Shown: positions 14,531 through 23,020 of the stretch, in pieces
How positions within the stretch are numbered: position 1 is the stretch's first letter
Layout: the number at the start of each line of letters is the position of its first letter
Source of the DNA: a virus
DNA: 47,846 nucleotides
Virus record (IMG/VR): IMGVR_UViG_3300021181_000439
Span: 1 to 47,846 of that record
Reading direction: 5' to 3' (one strand)
Made by a program: the position numbers and the translations under genes
Notes under the pieces: model-generated
What the model was told of the DNA's origin: nothing
What the model saw: only the letters and a program-made list of their open reading frames with translations
Database searches by the model: none

Positions 14531-14770
14531 CTAATCGCTGTCGATATTGAACGAAAACGTGTCGCCGTCCTCGATACCAACTTCACCAAGTAGTTCGTCC
14601 CTGACATATACCTTGCAAGACACATGATGACCTGACGGTTCGAATGTTGCCCAACCGTCGCTATCTGTAAACTCTTCCAGCCAGCCACCTAGCGAGTCGA
14701 AACTAACGCTAACCTTTATATCCGAAACCCCATCTCCATCTTCGTCGATAATTCGTATTGAAAATTCCAT
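14531..14770 (-). CDS. small beta-sandwich cargo protein
   Basis: The 79-residue protein (IRIIDEDGDGVSDIKVSVSF, then TDSDGWATFE) looks like a single carboxypeptidase-regulatory or Ig-like beta-sandwich domain, with an Asp-rich first loop that could bind calcium. A GGGAG Shine-Dalgarno lies upstream on the minus strand. It sits antisense between terL and a second copy of the terL 3' end, so it is exchangeable cargo. Function unknown. Confidence 0.6.
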   Translation of the reverse strand: MEFSIRIIDEDGDGVSDIKVSVSFDSLGGWLEEFTDSDGWATFEPSGHHVSCKVYVRDELLGEVGIEDGDTFSFNIDSD

Positions 14771-14820
14771 GGTTGCGCTCCCAATATTTCCACGCTTCCA
14801 CCAAATCAGAGAGAGACAAG

Positions 14821-14922
14821 TGCCACACTTAAAGCACCTCTAAGCTTGCTTCCTCGCTGGTTTATCTCATTCTTGGTCTGGTTGGAGATGGGATTGAGGA
14901 GCAGAAGGTGCATTACGTTTAG
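14821..14922 (+). pseudogene. terL 3'-end remnant with a portal-promoter-like sequence
   Basis: Positions 14854-14922 encode SLVYLILGLVGDGIEEQKV and end HYV-stop. This matches the TerL C-terminus (ALVYLILGLVGDGIEAQKV...) apart from the first residue, E for A near the end, and V for I at the last position. Many synonymous base changes separate the two, so it is a diverged homologue rather than a fresh duplication. Just upstream, 14825-14838 is identical to the 14 bp before the portal gene (15499-15512), within a 26-bp match of about 22 positions. Together they are scars of a second terL-cargo-portal junction. Confidence 0.85.
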
Positions 14923-15493
14923 CACGCACCGCCGCAATTGTCGTTGCCAGCTGTTCACGGTTCGCGCGCCCTGACTGCGGAAAAAGATTGCGAGCAATTA
15001 TGTACAATAGCCCAATAAACTGGATGGGGGTCTCAACGATTAAAGCCGTGATCGCCGTACCGGTTATTCCCCATTTTTCGATGCTGTTGAAGACAATGAT
15101 GCCATACGAAAGTAGCGTGAAAAATATCGTTGCAACTAGAAACGCAACACCGAATTGCTTCTTTAAGCTCCGATCAAGCTCATTCGAGAGCATAAGGTCG
15201 AAAAGATGCGGATCAATCCCGGCCTGCGACAGCTCTTGGAGGAGACCGAGTTGAGTTTCTCTTACACCAACCTCTGTTCTTTCGGCCTTTTCCGTTGAAA
15301 ATCGGACGCCTGAAACACCCGCTACATCTAGCGAAACGTTGGCTAGCGCCTTAACGATCGGCCCGAGTGATGCGCGATGACGCGCCCAAGCATTTGCCTC
15401 GCGGAATTTCTTCGTCTCTTTCGGTTCGTCAGTCACTTCGCCCTCGCTGGCACGGTAGTATCCCCACTCGCAGCTAAATTTGGGTAGACGCAA
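14867..15493 (-). CDS. two-TM membrane protein, cargo gene
   Basis: The 208-residue protein has a soluble N-terminal half (residues 1-115) and two hydrophobic segments (about 120-140, VAFLVATIFFTLLSYGIIVF; about 148-170, ITGTAITALIVETPIQFIGL). A basic tail follows. The two-TM layout recalls the 2-TM modules that accompany signalling or exclusion proteins, but identity is not proven. It is antisense in the late region, and its 3' end overlaps the terL remnant. Likely superinfection-exclusion or other lysogen cargo. Confidence 0.6.
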   Translation of the reverse strand: MRLPKFSCEWGYYRASEGEVTDEPKETKKFREANAWARHRASLGPIVKALANVSLDVAGVSGVRFSTEKAERTEVGVRETQLGLLQELSQAGIDPHLFDLMLSNELDRSLKKQFGVAFLVATIFFTLLSYGIIVFNSIEKWGITGTAITALIVETPIQFIGLLYIIARNLFPQSGRANREQLATTIAAVRAKRNAPSAPQSHLQPDQE

Positions 15494-15497
15494 ATGC

Positions 15498-15503
15498 TAC
15501 ACT
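15498..15503 (+). promoter_or_regulatory. extended -10 (TGC-TACACT) for the portal gene
   Basis: The hexamer ends 12 nt before the ATG at 15516, the same spacing as at terL. No Shine-Dalgarno. Confidence 0.6.
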
Positions 15504-15515
15504 TAAAGCACCACT

Positions 15516-17861
15516 ATGCCTCGCATCTTCCGCGCGATCGGCGACGAATTCAACGACAGATTTAGCCGCAAAGACACGGCACCCGTCAATACTTTTGAGG
15601 GGTTTACCTCTGCCGGCGCCGTCATCGTCCGCGACCGCCGCGGCACCCTCAAAGCCGAAATCCCGAACGTAAGCGAGAAGTCCGAAACCCTCGGCAACGA
15701 CCCGCTCGCGATCTACAAGCCATCTGGCGCAAAGACAGTCGATGCCGCCAAGGCGATGAGCAACTTCACCGGCTGGACGTTCGCGGCCGTGAACGCCATT
15801 GCGTCTGAAGTCGCCAACATCCAATTCCGGCTCTACCAGATAGCGGGAGACGATCAGGAGGAGCTGGATGACCATCCCCTCTTGACGCTCCTCGAAGGCG
15901 TCAATGAGACGATGACCGGCATCGAACTCAAGTACGTCACGATGGCGCACTTGGAGCTGACCGGCAATTGTTACTGGCTTCTTGACGGAGTGAAGAACGA
16001 TACCGACCCACCGCGCGCGATCTACCCGCTCAATCCTGGTCGCGTAAAGGTGAAGCTAAACAAGGACAGCTTCCCGTACAAAATCGACCACTACGAATTC
16101 ACGATCGACGGCAAGGTCTATCACTTCCAGCCGTATCAGATCCTGCACATCAAATATCCCGACCCGAGCGACCCATTTGTCGGCATCGGCGTCCCGCAGA
16201 CAATTCCCGTCTGGATCGACAGCGACAACTACGCGATGGAATACAATCGCAAGTACTTCCTCAATGGCGCGCAGATCGGCCTTTACGTCCAAAGCGACAC
16301 GAACGTCGAAGGAAACATCGAGCGCATCAAGCGCAGCATGCGCGACGGATACGGCGGCGTGGAGAACGCGCACAAAATCCCTGTCATGCCTAAGGGCGTG
16401 AAGCTCGAACACACTGGCGTCACGCACAAGGACATGGACTTCCAGAACCTCGCAGAGACCACGCGCGACCGCATCTTGGCCGGCTTCCGCGTCTCGAAAA
16501 CCATCCTCGGCACTGCTGAAAGCGATACCAACCGCGCCACCGCCGAGACGGCCGACTACGTATTCAGCAAGCGAACGATCAAGCCGAAGATCGAACTTGT
16601 CCTGTCCTATCTCAATGAATTCTTGGCACCGAGATACGGCGACGATCTGTACCTCACGTTTATTGATCCGGTGCCAGAGGACAAAGCGTTCCGCACGCAG
16701 GAAATGCAGGCGACCGTCGCCAGCATGCCGCTCATGACCCAGAATGAGGCACGCCAGAACTACCTTGGTCTTGGTCCGATCTCGGGCGGGGAGCAGCTCA
16801 TGCGCCCCAGCACAATGCAGCCGGCCGGCCAGACGATTGAGCCAGAGGGCGACGACCTCTCGCCCGAAGCCGAGCCATCCGGCGGCAAGCAGCCCCCCAC
16901 TCCCGAAAAGCTCTTCCGGCGGCAGGCCAAGACGGTAGAGGGTTGGCAGGCTCGCCCGATCCGCGTTCGCACGGGGGGAAAATCGGAGCACAGCGCGTCA
17001 GCCGAGATGCGCCGGGCGCTCACCGATGCCTTCACGAAGCAGCTCGATAAGACACCGGCATTTCAGGTCAAGAGCATCAAGGACCTCTCCCATGCCGAAT
17101 ACATGGAGCATTGGAAGCGGTTTTCAGACCGAACCGAGCGAGCGGTCGAGGATCTCCGCAGGGTCTTCAAAGGCATCAACGCCAAGCAGCGAGAAGACGT
17201 AATCGCGGGTCTACCCGAGACGACCGGCGTCACCAAAGACCTGGACGACCTGTTCGACCTCAAGGAGTGGATCGGCATCACTATCGACCTCGCCACGCCC
17301 ATCCTTACGTCTTTGACGAGAGACGAAGCCACGGCCGCCCTCGCCATGATCGGCGCCCAGCATCAGGACATTCTCGCTAACGACGGAGTACGAAGTGCCC
17401 TTGAGCAGGGCATCTCCAAAATGGCCCGCAGTTATAACGAGACGACGCTCGACAACCTCAAGACCGTCCTCACCGAGAAGCTCGCTCAGTCCGGCGGTAC
17501 AAACCTCACCGAACTGACCGAGGCAGTTGACGGCGTTTACAGCTTCGCAGATACGCGCCGCGCTGGATTGATCGCCAAGACCGAGAGCTTCCGCGCGTCG
17601 AACCTTGCCAACAAAGACGCTTGGCGGCTAAGCGGCGTCGTTCAGACCGTGAAATGGTATACAGCGGAAGACGCCAAAGTATGCGAGTTTTGCGAGGCCC
17701 AGGACGGTAAAGAGATCGGCATCGAAGACAATTTCTACGATGGCGGAGACGCGATCGAGGGCGCGAACGGCAAGATTATGACCGCTGAATACGGCGATAT
17801 CGAAGCGCCGCCACTTCATCCGGATTGCAGATGCTATATCCGCCCTGCTACTATCGGTTGA
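15516..17861 (+). CDS. portal protein fused to a MuF-like head morphogenesis domain
   Basis: The 781-residue protein has an HK97-type portal part (residues 60-420: GWTFAAVNAIASEVANIQF, YPLNPGRVKVK, ILHIKYPDPSDPFVGIG). A linker follows, then a C-terminal MuF domain (about 650-781) with TVKWYTAEDAKVCEFCEAQD and PPLHPDCRCYIRP, the Cys/His signature of that family. The portal forms the dodecameric DNA channel; MuF proteins are head-associated and often separate genes. The fusion is known in some phages and saves a gene here. Confidence 0.93.
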   Translation: MPRIFRAIGDEFNDRFSRKDTAPVNTFEGFTSAGAVIVRDRRGTLKAEIPNVSEKSETLGNDPLAIYKPSGAKTVDAAKAMSNFTGWTFAAVNAIASEVANIQFRLYQIAGDDQEELDDHPLLTLLEGVNETMTGIELKYVTMAHLELTGNCYWLLDGVKNDTDPPRAIYPLNPGRVKVKLNKDSFPYKIDHYEFTIDGKVYHFQPYQILHIKYPDPSDPFVGIGVPQTIPVWIDSDNYAMEYNRKYFLNGAQIGLYVQSDTNVEGNIERIKRSMRDGYGGVENAHKIPVMPKGVKLEHTGVTHKDMDFQNLAETTRDRILAGFRVSKTILGTAESDTNRATAETADYVFSKRTIKPKIELVLSYLNEFLAPRYGDDLYLTFIDPVPEDKAFRTQEMQATVASMPLMTQNEARQNYLGLGPISGGEQLMRPSTMQPAGQTIEPEGDDLSPEAEPSGGKQPPTPEKLFRRQAKTVEGWQARPIRVRTGGKSEHSASAEMRRALTDAFTKQLDKTPAFQVKSIKDLSHAEYMEHWKRFSDRTERAVEDLRRVFKGINAKQREDVIAGLPETTGVTKDLDDLFDLKEWIGITIDLATPILTSLTRDEATAALAMIGAQHQDILANDGVRSALEQGISKMARSYNETTLDNLKTVLTEKLAQSGGTNLTELTEAVDGVYSFADTRRAGLIAKTESFRASNLANKDAWRLSGVVQTVKWYTAEDAKVCEFCEAQDGKEIGIEDNFYDGGDAIEGANGKIMTAEYGDIEAPPLHPDCRCYIRPATIG

Positions 17862-17880
17862 GAGGCCTGATCGCTAGGGG

Positions 17881-18519
17881 ATGCGCGTGGGAAAAATTCT
17901 CGAAACAGTCATCATAGCCAGCTTGGTGGGTCTGCTGATTTCTGGCAGTTGGGAATTGATAAAAGGTCCATTTCTGGAACTCAAATCGGGTTACAAAGCC
18001 TTGATCGGCGCGAGCATCGCCAGCGCTGCATTGGCTCTGGCTTACCTTGCAAGCCTTCTTCCTGAGACTGAGCAAACGCATTTTAAGATTCCGATACCCA
18101 TTCCTCACTTTTCTGGCTCACCTGTAGTCATCGAACAAATAACTTTGACTGCAAAGGCTCATGTTCCAGCAAGCATCATGTTTGGAGTAATAGTTGCTGC
18201 ACTAGCAATCTCCGATACGCTGAAGAAGCTGCAGAAAACCATTCCTCCATCGATTGCGAACCCTCCGCAATCTCTATTCAGACGTTTCGCTGAAAGTCCA
18301 TTATTTTTATATCCGGCCCTGGCACTCGCTTACAAGACGTTTCTTCTCGAACAGACAAGTCCAAACTTTTGGTCAGGGTATGTTGTCGTATCTTCAATTT
18401 TAGGCGGCCCTGTCTATTCACTTCTCGAACACGACACCTTTTCCATCGGCCGCATAATCGCGATTGTCGCACTCGGTTTCTTGTTAGCTGCGGTGATCGC
18501 GCTCGCCGCTTTTTTCTAA
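17881..18519 (+). CDS. multi-pass membrane protein, cargo gene
   Basis: The 212-residue protein has about five hydrophobic segments (near residues 8-24, 43-60, 97-112, 138-150, 155-172 and the last 25 residues). The ATG abuts AGGGG, so the GTG two codons later (17887) may be the true start. The gene is AT-richer than its late-gene neighbours and is not a known head gene. It is likely inserted cargo acting at the host membrane. Confidence 0.6.
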   Translation: MRVGKILETVIIASLVGLLISGSWELIKGPFLELKSGYKALIGASIASAALALAYLASLLPETEQTHFKIPIPIPHFSGSPVVIEQITLTAKAHVPASIMFGVIVAALAISDTLKKLQKTIPPSIANPPQSLFRRFAESPLFLYPALALAYKTFLLEQTSPNFWSGYVVVSSILGGPVYSLLEHDTFSIGRIIAIVALGFLLAAVIALAAFF

Positions 18520-18563
18520 ACCCCTATCCACTGCAACCTGCTAACACCGCGTCACTCCAATGC

Positions 18564-18569
18564 TATCAT
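18564..18569 (+). promoter_or_regulatory. extended -10 (TGC-TATCAT), leaderless
   Basis: The hexamer ends 9 nt before the ATG at 18579. The box ATCCACTGCAACCT lies 38 bp upstream (18526). Confidence 0.65.
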
Positions 18570-18578
18570 TAAGCGCAT

Positions 18579-19127
18579 ATGAGCGCTCTCGATAGCGTCG
18601 CCAATTTCATCGAGGTCCAAGCCTCCACCGGCTATAGCTCATCGACAACGTCGATCACGCTTCAATCCGGTCAAGGTTCAAAGCTTCCTGCTACGCCCTT
18701 CAACCTCGTTTGGTGGAATAGCACCGACTATCCGAATCCCGCCAACGACCCGAACGTCGAGATCGTCCGCGTTACCAATATCAGCAGTGACACCATCACC
18801 ATTTCTCGCGGTCAAGAAGGCACAAGCGCCGCAAACCACAACACCGCCGCCAAAACCTACAACCTCGTTCTCGGCATCACCGCCAAAATGATTAGCGACC
18901 TCGCCGCGCAGACAGGAAATGGCATACCGGTCGAGAACGAAGTTGTCAGCGGATCTGGTACGTCGTGGACGCTCGCCAACACGCCGGTTTCAGGCAGCGT
19001 GAAGCTTTACGCGGGCGGCATCCGGCTCAACCCCGGCGCCGGCAACGACTACACGATCAGCGGAACCACCATCACGACCGCACAAAGTTATTCCACAGGC
19101 GCGCTAATCGCGGACTACAGAAAGTAG
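18579..19127 (+). CDS. virion structural protein, fibre- or head-associated
   Basis: The 182-residue protein is Ser/Thr/Gly-rich and beta-type (TTSITLQSGQGSKLP, EIVRVTNISSDTITISRGQE, then AKMISDLA). This pattern is shared by many phage fibre-base and capsid-decoration proteins. The C-terminus (TSWTLANTPVSGSVKLYAGG) resembles a small tail-fibre module. It lies in the head cluster, so it may decorate the head rather than the tail. Confidence 0.65.
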   Translation: MSALDSVANFIEVQASTGYSSSTTSITLQSGQGSKLPATPFNLVWWNSTDYPNPANDPNVEIVRVTNISSDTITISRGQEGTSAANHNTAAKTYNLVLGITAKMISDLAAQTGNGIPVENEVVSGSGTSWTLANTPVSGSVKLYAGGIRLNPGAGNDYTISGTTITTAQSYSTGALIADYRK

Positions 19128-19129
19128 GC

Positions 19130-19135
19130 TATGCT
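19130..19135 (+). promoter_or_regulatory. -10 (TATGCT), leaderless
   Basis: The hexamer ends 8 nt before the ATG at 19144. No Shine-Dalgarno. Confidence 0.55.
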
Positions 19136-19143
19136 TATCTCAT

Positions 19144-20340
19144 ATGGAAGAAAAATGGTTTGAGAGGACTTTAATCGTACTTGGGATCGTCGGCCTCTTG
19201 GTTCTGTTCTATGCGAGCGTCGCCAACGCCGCAGGGACTGTCTGTCAGATCGGCAACGGATGCACCGGCACTTCCACCGCTCCGAGTTACGGCCAGGTCC
19301 TCGTCGGCAACTCGTCCGGAGCCTATAACCTTACGGCCACCTCATCTCTGGGCTTTCCGACCGGTGGCTCCGGTACGGTCACCTCGGTCGGCCTCTCATC
19401 GCCAAATTCAACGCTTACGACGGGTGGCACCAATCCCGTCACAGGCAGCGGCACGATCAACCTCGACATCAACTTGGGGAACAGCAATCAGTGGACGGCC
19501 TCCACCACCTTTACGAAAGTCGTCAACCTAGCGAACGCGTCCACCTCAATCGAAACCGCCGGCCTCGTCTACAACACGGGCATCACCTCGGCCCTCGACC
19601 TTTTCAATTCGAGCCATCAGCAAACAGCCTTCGGCGGCAGTAACTGCTCATCGCACCAATACGCCAATTCCATAAGCGCGGCAGGTGCTTTCTCCTGCGC
19701 CCAGATCACGCTGACAACCGATGTCACTGGCATCCTTCCGATTGCGAATGGCGGCACGAACGCGACATCCCTTACGACCGGCTATCTTCTATATTTCAAC
19801 GGCACGTCCATTGCGGCCACCAGCTCGCCGCTCACTTTTGGCAACTTCATCGCGTCAACAACGGTCGCATCAAACTTCATAGAAGGAGAGCTTGGTATCG
19901 CCACCACAACGACGCAGCTCTCTCAGTTTGGCATTTCCGGGATGAACGTCGGCACATCGACGATCGTATCCGGAGGCCAGCTTGTAAACACGGTCGCCTC
20001 ATCCACGTGTGCAACGGCCTGCACCATCAACTGGAACAACGGGAATCAACAAGTATTTCTCCTCAATGGCCCAGCCCAATTCAATCTCACTGGCACGACA
20101 TCAAATGCAGTAAATGGCGCCTACTACAGCATCTACATCCAACAAGATTCAGTCGGCAGCCGAGCAGTCACGTGGGATGCGCAAAACATTCGCTGGGCGA
20201 ACGGCACCACGACGATATCAAGCGCCGCCAATTCATGCACCCTAATCGGCTTCCACTACCTTTCCAGCGTTCCAAATGGCCAGCAAACAGGTGGCATCTA
20301 TCTCGCCATCGCCTCTTCAACTGCTACAACCTGCATATGA
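19144..20340 (+). CDS. exported or membrane-anchored fibre-like protein
   Basis: The 398-residue protein starts with a signal or anchor (TLIVLGIVGLLVLFYASVANA). A long Thr/Ser/Gly/Asn-rich beta repeat region follows (LPIANGGTNATSLTTGYLLY, then SIAATSSPLTFGNFIASTTV) and a C-terminal domain (SSTCATACTINWNNGNQQVF, GSRAVTWDAQNIRW). The style is like fibre or surface proteins frequent in candidate-phylum bacteria and their phages. A signal peptide on a phage fibre is unusual. It may be displayed on the host surface or membrane. The next gene overlaps by 4 bp. Confidence 0.65.
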   Translation: MEEKWFERTLIVLGIVGLLVLFYASVANAAGTVCQIGNGCTGTSTAPSYGQVLVGNSSGAYNLTATSSLGFPTGGSGTVTSVGLSSPNSTLTTGGTNPVTGSGTINLDINLGNSNQWTASTTFTKVVNLANASTSIETAGLVYNTGITSALDLFNSSHQQTAFGGSNCSSHQYANSISAAGAFSCAQITLTTDVTGILPIANGGTNATSLTTGYLLYFNGTSIAATSSPLTFGNFIASTTVASNFIEGELGIATTTTQLSQFGISGMNVGTSTIVSGGQLVNTVASSTCATACTINWNNGNQQVFLLNGPAQFNLTGTTSNAVNGAYYSIYIQQDSVGSRAVTWDAQNIRWANGTTTISSAANSCTLIGFHYLSSVPNGQQTGGIYLAIASSTATTCI

Positions 20341-20945
20341 GGCGTCTCGCTTTATTTTTCGCCATCCCTCTCTTACTACTACCACTTACGGCCTCCGCCG
20401 CCTCGATATGCTCGATCAACAACGCACTGAGCGTGAATTTTTATAACAACTACTTTTTCAACTCAGGTTCTAATAGCCAAGGAGGCGCAGGCTATTGCTT
20501 CACGCCGGCTACGTCCTGCAAAATTACCGCAGCAAGCATGTACCTCGCCCAAAAAGGCACGCCCACCGACAGCATTACATTGTCTATCTGGACTTCAGCT
20601 TCCAATCTTCCGTCGTCGCAACTCGAAACTGGCAGTTCTATTGCAGCTTCAAGCCTCACCAGCAGTTTCGCGTGGGCCACGAGTACATTTTCTGGCAGTA
20701 CCTTGCTGACCGGTGGGACTATGTACTGCTTAGTCGCTATGCGCTCAGGCTCCTATTCAACGACCAATACCTATCTGATTGGTGCCCAAGACCCCAGCGT
20801 TGGAGGCAATGGCCTCTCGTTTTACAGCGGCACTTCCTGGTCCCTGAATGATGCAGGAGACACATTCTATTATGAAGTAGATGGAAATCCCCCCACCGGA
20901 ACTACCTACGACACCTCGAATTGGTGGCCATTTCTTAGCCTTTGA
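20337..20945 (+). CDS. secreted beta-rich protein
   Basis: The 202-residue protein starts at an ATGA overlap and has a signal peptide (MRRLALFFAIPLLLLPLTAS). The mature part resembles a jelly-roll or choice-of-anchor-type domain (NNYFFNSGSNSQGGAGYCF, TDSITLSIWTSASNLPSSQL). Coupled to the fibre-like gene, it may be its partner on the cell surface. Confidence 0.65.
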   Translation: MRRLALFFAIPLLLLPLTASAASICSINNALSVNFYNNYFFNSGSNSQGGAGYCFTPATSCKITAASMYLAQKGTPTDSITLSIWTSASNLPSSQLETGSSIAASSLTSSFAWATSTFSGSTLLTGGTMYCLVAMRSGSYSTTNTYLIGAQDPSVGGNGLSFYSGTSWSLNDAGDTFYYEVDGNPPTGTTYDTSNWWPFLSL

Positions 20946-20946
20946 T

Positions 20947-21228
20947 ATGCCAGAGCCAAAGGAACTCGTTGAATACAAGACTGATCACGATCTTCTCATT
21001 GAATTGCGTGTGGAGATGCGGGGTGTCCGCGACGATATTCAGAAATTGACGGACGGAACATCAGGCACCCTTAGCGATCACGAAAGGCGCATTCGTTCGC
21101 TGGAGGATACCCGTCAAGCAAGCGTCGGCCGATCCGGCGCGATATCTTGGATCGGCGGCGTCACCTACGCGATCATCGCGGTTGTCGCGGGTCTTGTCGG
21201 CTCGCTAATCCAAGCTGGCAGACTTTAA
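20947..21228 (+). CDS. coiled-coil and one-TM protein, holin-like
   Basis: The 93-residue protein has an N-terminal charged helix (LLIELRVEMRGVRDDIQKL, then DHERRIRSLED) and a C-terminal hydrophobic segment (GGVTYAIIAVVAGLVGSLI). This is the layout of XhlA-like proteins and class III-type holins. It starts 2 nt after the previous stop. It lies in the head region rather than next to the lysin, so function is uncertain. Confidence 0.6.
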   Translation: MPEPKELVEYKTDHDLLIELRVEMRGVRDDIQKLTDGTSGTLSDHERRIRSLEDTRQASVGRSGAISWIGGVTYAIIAVVAGLVGSLIQAGRL

Positions 21229-21271
21229 TGCTATCCACACGTACAAACAATCGGAGTTGACCTAACCGTTA

Positions 21272-21306
21272 TACAATTACCACATATGAGCAAAGTCCTC
21301 TCCTAA
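21272..21306 (+). promoter_or_regulatory. -10 (TACAAT) and leaderless 6-codon ORF before the protease gene
   Basis: TACAAT (21272-21277) ends 8 nt before an ATG at 21286, which opens MSKVLS and stops at 21306. The prohead protease ATG follows after 3 nt. A ribosome could load at the leaderless mini-ORF and restart at 21310. Confidence 0.6.
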
Positions 21307-21309
21307 CAT

Positions 21310-22989
21310 ATGGATGCCCTAAAGCTTACTGACCAGATCGCCGCCGACATTAAAGCTCGCGTAAAGACGCTCGATTTCAAGGCTCTCGAAAAGGCACGGA
21401 AGGCGGGTAAGGACGACAACGGCACATTTGACGTTATCATTTCCACCGAGGATACCGACCGCTCGGGGGAGATCGTAAAGCAAAGCGGCTGGGAGCTGGC
21501 AAACTACAAGAACAATCCCATTGTCCTTTGGGGCCATGATTACTACTCGCTCCCCATCGGCATTTGCACCGAGACCTATCTGACCGAAAAGAACGGCGTA
21601 CCGGCCCTTGGCGCCCGCGGCGTTTTCCTATCGGCCGACATCAATCCACTCGCGCAACAGGTCCGCAAGCTCTACGAGTTCGGTCTCAAAACGGGCCACA
21701 ATGTAGGCTGCACCACATCCGTCGGCTTCATTCCCAAGGAATTCGACGAGAACGCTCGCAATACGATCACCAAAGCTGAATTGCTGGAATTCTCGTTTGT
21801 AGACGTGCCGGCCAACCAGGATGTCGGACCCGCACAAGGCCGCCATCTCACCTTCGAGGAAGCCCGTGAACTGCACCTCGACACCGCACTTCTTGTCAAG
21901 AAAGGTCTCACACTCGTTGAGGCCGAAAAGAAGGACGAAGAGAAAAAAGAAGCCCAGGCTGGCGACGAATGCACGACTGATGACGGTTCGCCGGGTGTCC
22001 TAACATCCGATCCCAAGGACCCCGACGGCGCTTTGGTCTGCCTACCGCAGGACCAGGACAAGTCGGCAAAGGCAGAAAACCCCGGCAAGAAGCGACTTAT
22101 GGCCTCGCTGAGCGAAGAACACGAGCGCCACGCCGAGGAGGTCCAAAAATCCTTCGACACGTTCCAAAAGGCGGTAGCGGAGGATCGAAACGAGGAAGAG
22201 CCGAACGAGGACGAAGGCAAGAAGGCCAAACGCCTGTCCGACGAAGCTCGCGAGATGCGCGCCAACCTCAAGGATCTGCGCTCCGCACTTGCCGACGAGC
22301 ACACGATGCACCGCGCCAAGTCTATCGCTGCCTTCCGCAGCTTCGAACCGTCGGATAAGGCATTCGACAAGGACGAACACCTGAAGGCGCTCCGCGATGA
22401 GCACGACACCTACGAGACCAAATGCAACAAGTCCCTCGATAGCTTCGAGGAAAAGTGCATGAAGAGCATTCAGGGCGGCCCAGGCACAACCGACGAACAC
22501 ACCGACTGGATCACTGGCAAGATGGAGACCCACCAGAACGTCCACCAGAAGGCCGTTACGAAGATCGCCAAATCCATGTGCAAGTCCGCATACGGCGAAG
22601 AGGACGAGGCGGACGAAAAGACGCTCGCGATCATCAAAGAATTCCTCACCCCGCACGTTGACGCCCAGCTCTTGCCGGCAGTCGCCAGCAAGCTCGGTAT
22701 GAAACTTGCCGCATCAAATCGGGAAAAGCTGAGCGAGGCTCACCAACAACTGAAAGCTGCTACCGCCATTGTCGCGGCACTCCACGGAGGCCTCGGGAAT
22801 GACGATGGGGAGGAAAGCCGCAGCACCGACGAAAAGTCGGAATCGGCTCCCGCAAAGAAAAGGTCGAGGCCTCCGGAGGATGTCCGAGACGACGAGCTTA
22901 ACGCTCACCTTCTCGCAAAGGACATTCTGCGCGGGATAACTACCGTAGCACAGGACGGCCTCAAAACACTTAAGCAGGCCCGAAAATAA
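21310..22989 (+). CDS. prohead protease fused to scaffold region
   Basis: The 559-residue protein has an HK97-type serine protease domain (residues 38-190): DVIISTEDTDRSGEIVKQSG, then VLWGHDYYSLPIG with catalytic H76, and NVGCTTSVGF with S137. The rest (250-559) is a highly charged helical region with many E/K/D, typical of scaffolds cut out during maturation. Residues 217-246 hold a Cys-flanked module (CTTDDGSPG...LVCLP) also found in the 24368 protein. Confidence 0.92.
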   Translation: MDALKLTDQIAADIKARVKTLDFKALEKARKAGKDDNGTFDVIISTEDTDRSGEIVKQSGWELANYKNNPIVLWGHDYYSLPIGICTETYLTEKNGVPALGARGVFLSADINPLAQQVRKLYEFGLKTGHNVGCTTSVGFIPKEFDENARNTITKAELLEFSFVDVPANQDVGPAQGRHLTFEEARELHLDTALLVKKGLTLVEAEKKDEEKKEAQAGDECTTDDGSPGVLTSDPKDPDGALVCLPQDQDKSAKAENPGKKRLMASLSEEHERHAEEVQKSFDTFQKAVAEDRNEEEPNEDEGKKAKRLSDEAREMRANLKDLRSALADEHTMHRAKSIAAFRSFEPSDKAFDKDEHLKALRDEHDTYETKCNKSLDSFEEKCMKSIQGGPGTTDEHTDWITGKMETHQNVHQKAVTKIAKSMCKSAYGEEDEADEKTLAIIKEFLTPHVDAQLLPAVASKLGMKLAASNREKLSEAHQQLKAATAIVAALHGGLGNDDGEESRSTDEKSESAPAKKRSRPPEDVRDDELNAHLLAKDILRGITTVAQDGLKTLKQARK

Positions 22990-23003
22990 AGCGCTGCGGT
23001 AGA

Positions 23004-23009
23004 TAGCTT
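23004..23009 (+). promoter_or_regulatory. -10 (TAGCTT) within a dyad, for the capsid gene
   Basis: TAGCTT ends 11 nt before the ATG at 23021 and lies in the inverted repeat ATAGC-tttcta-GCTAT. No Shine-Dalgarno. Confidence 0.4.
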
Positions 23010-23020
23010 TCTAGCTATTT

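Noticed and set aside
16056-16991. 311-residue minus-strand open frame
   Set aside because: It is antisense to the portal gene; shadow of a GC-rich coding region.
21257-21262. TTGACC as a -35 box for the protease promoter
   Set aside because: Only 9 bp separate it from TACAAT, far from the normal 16-18 bp. No consistent -35 was seen at the other leaderless promoters.
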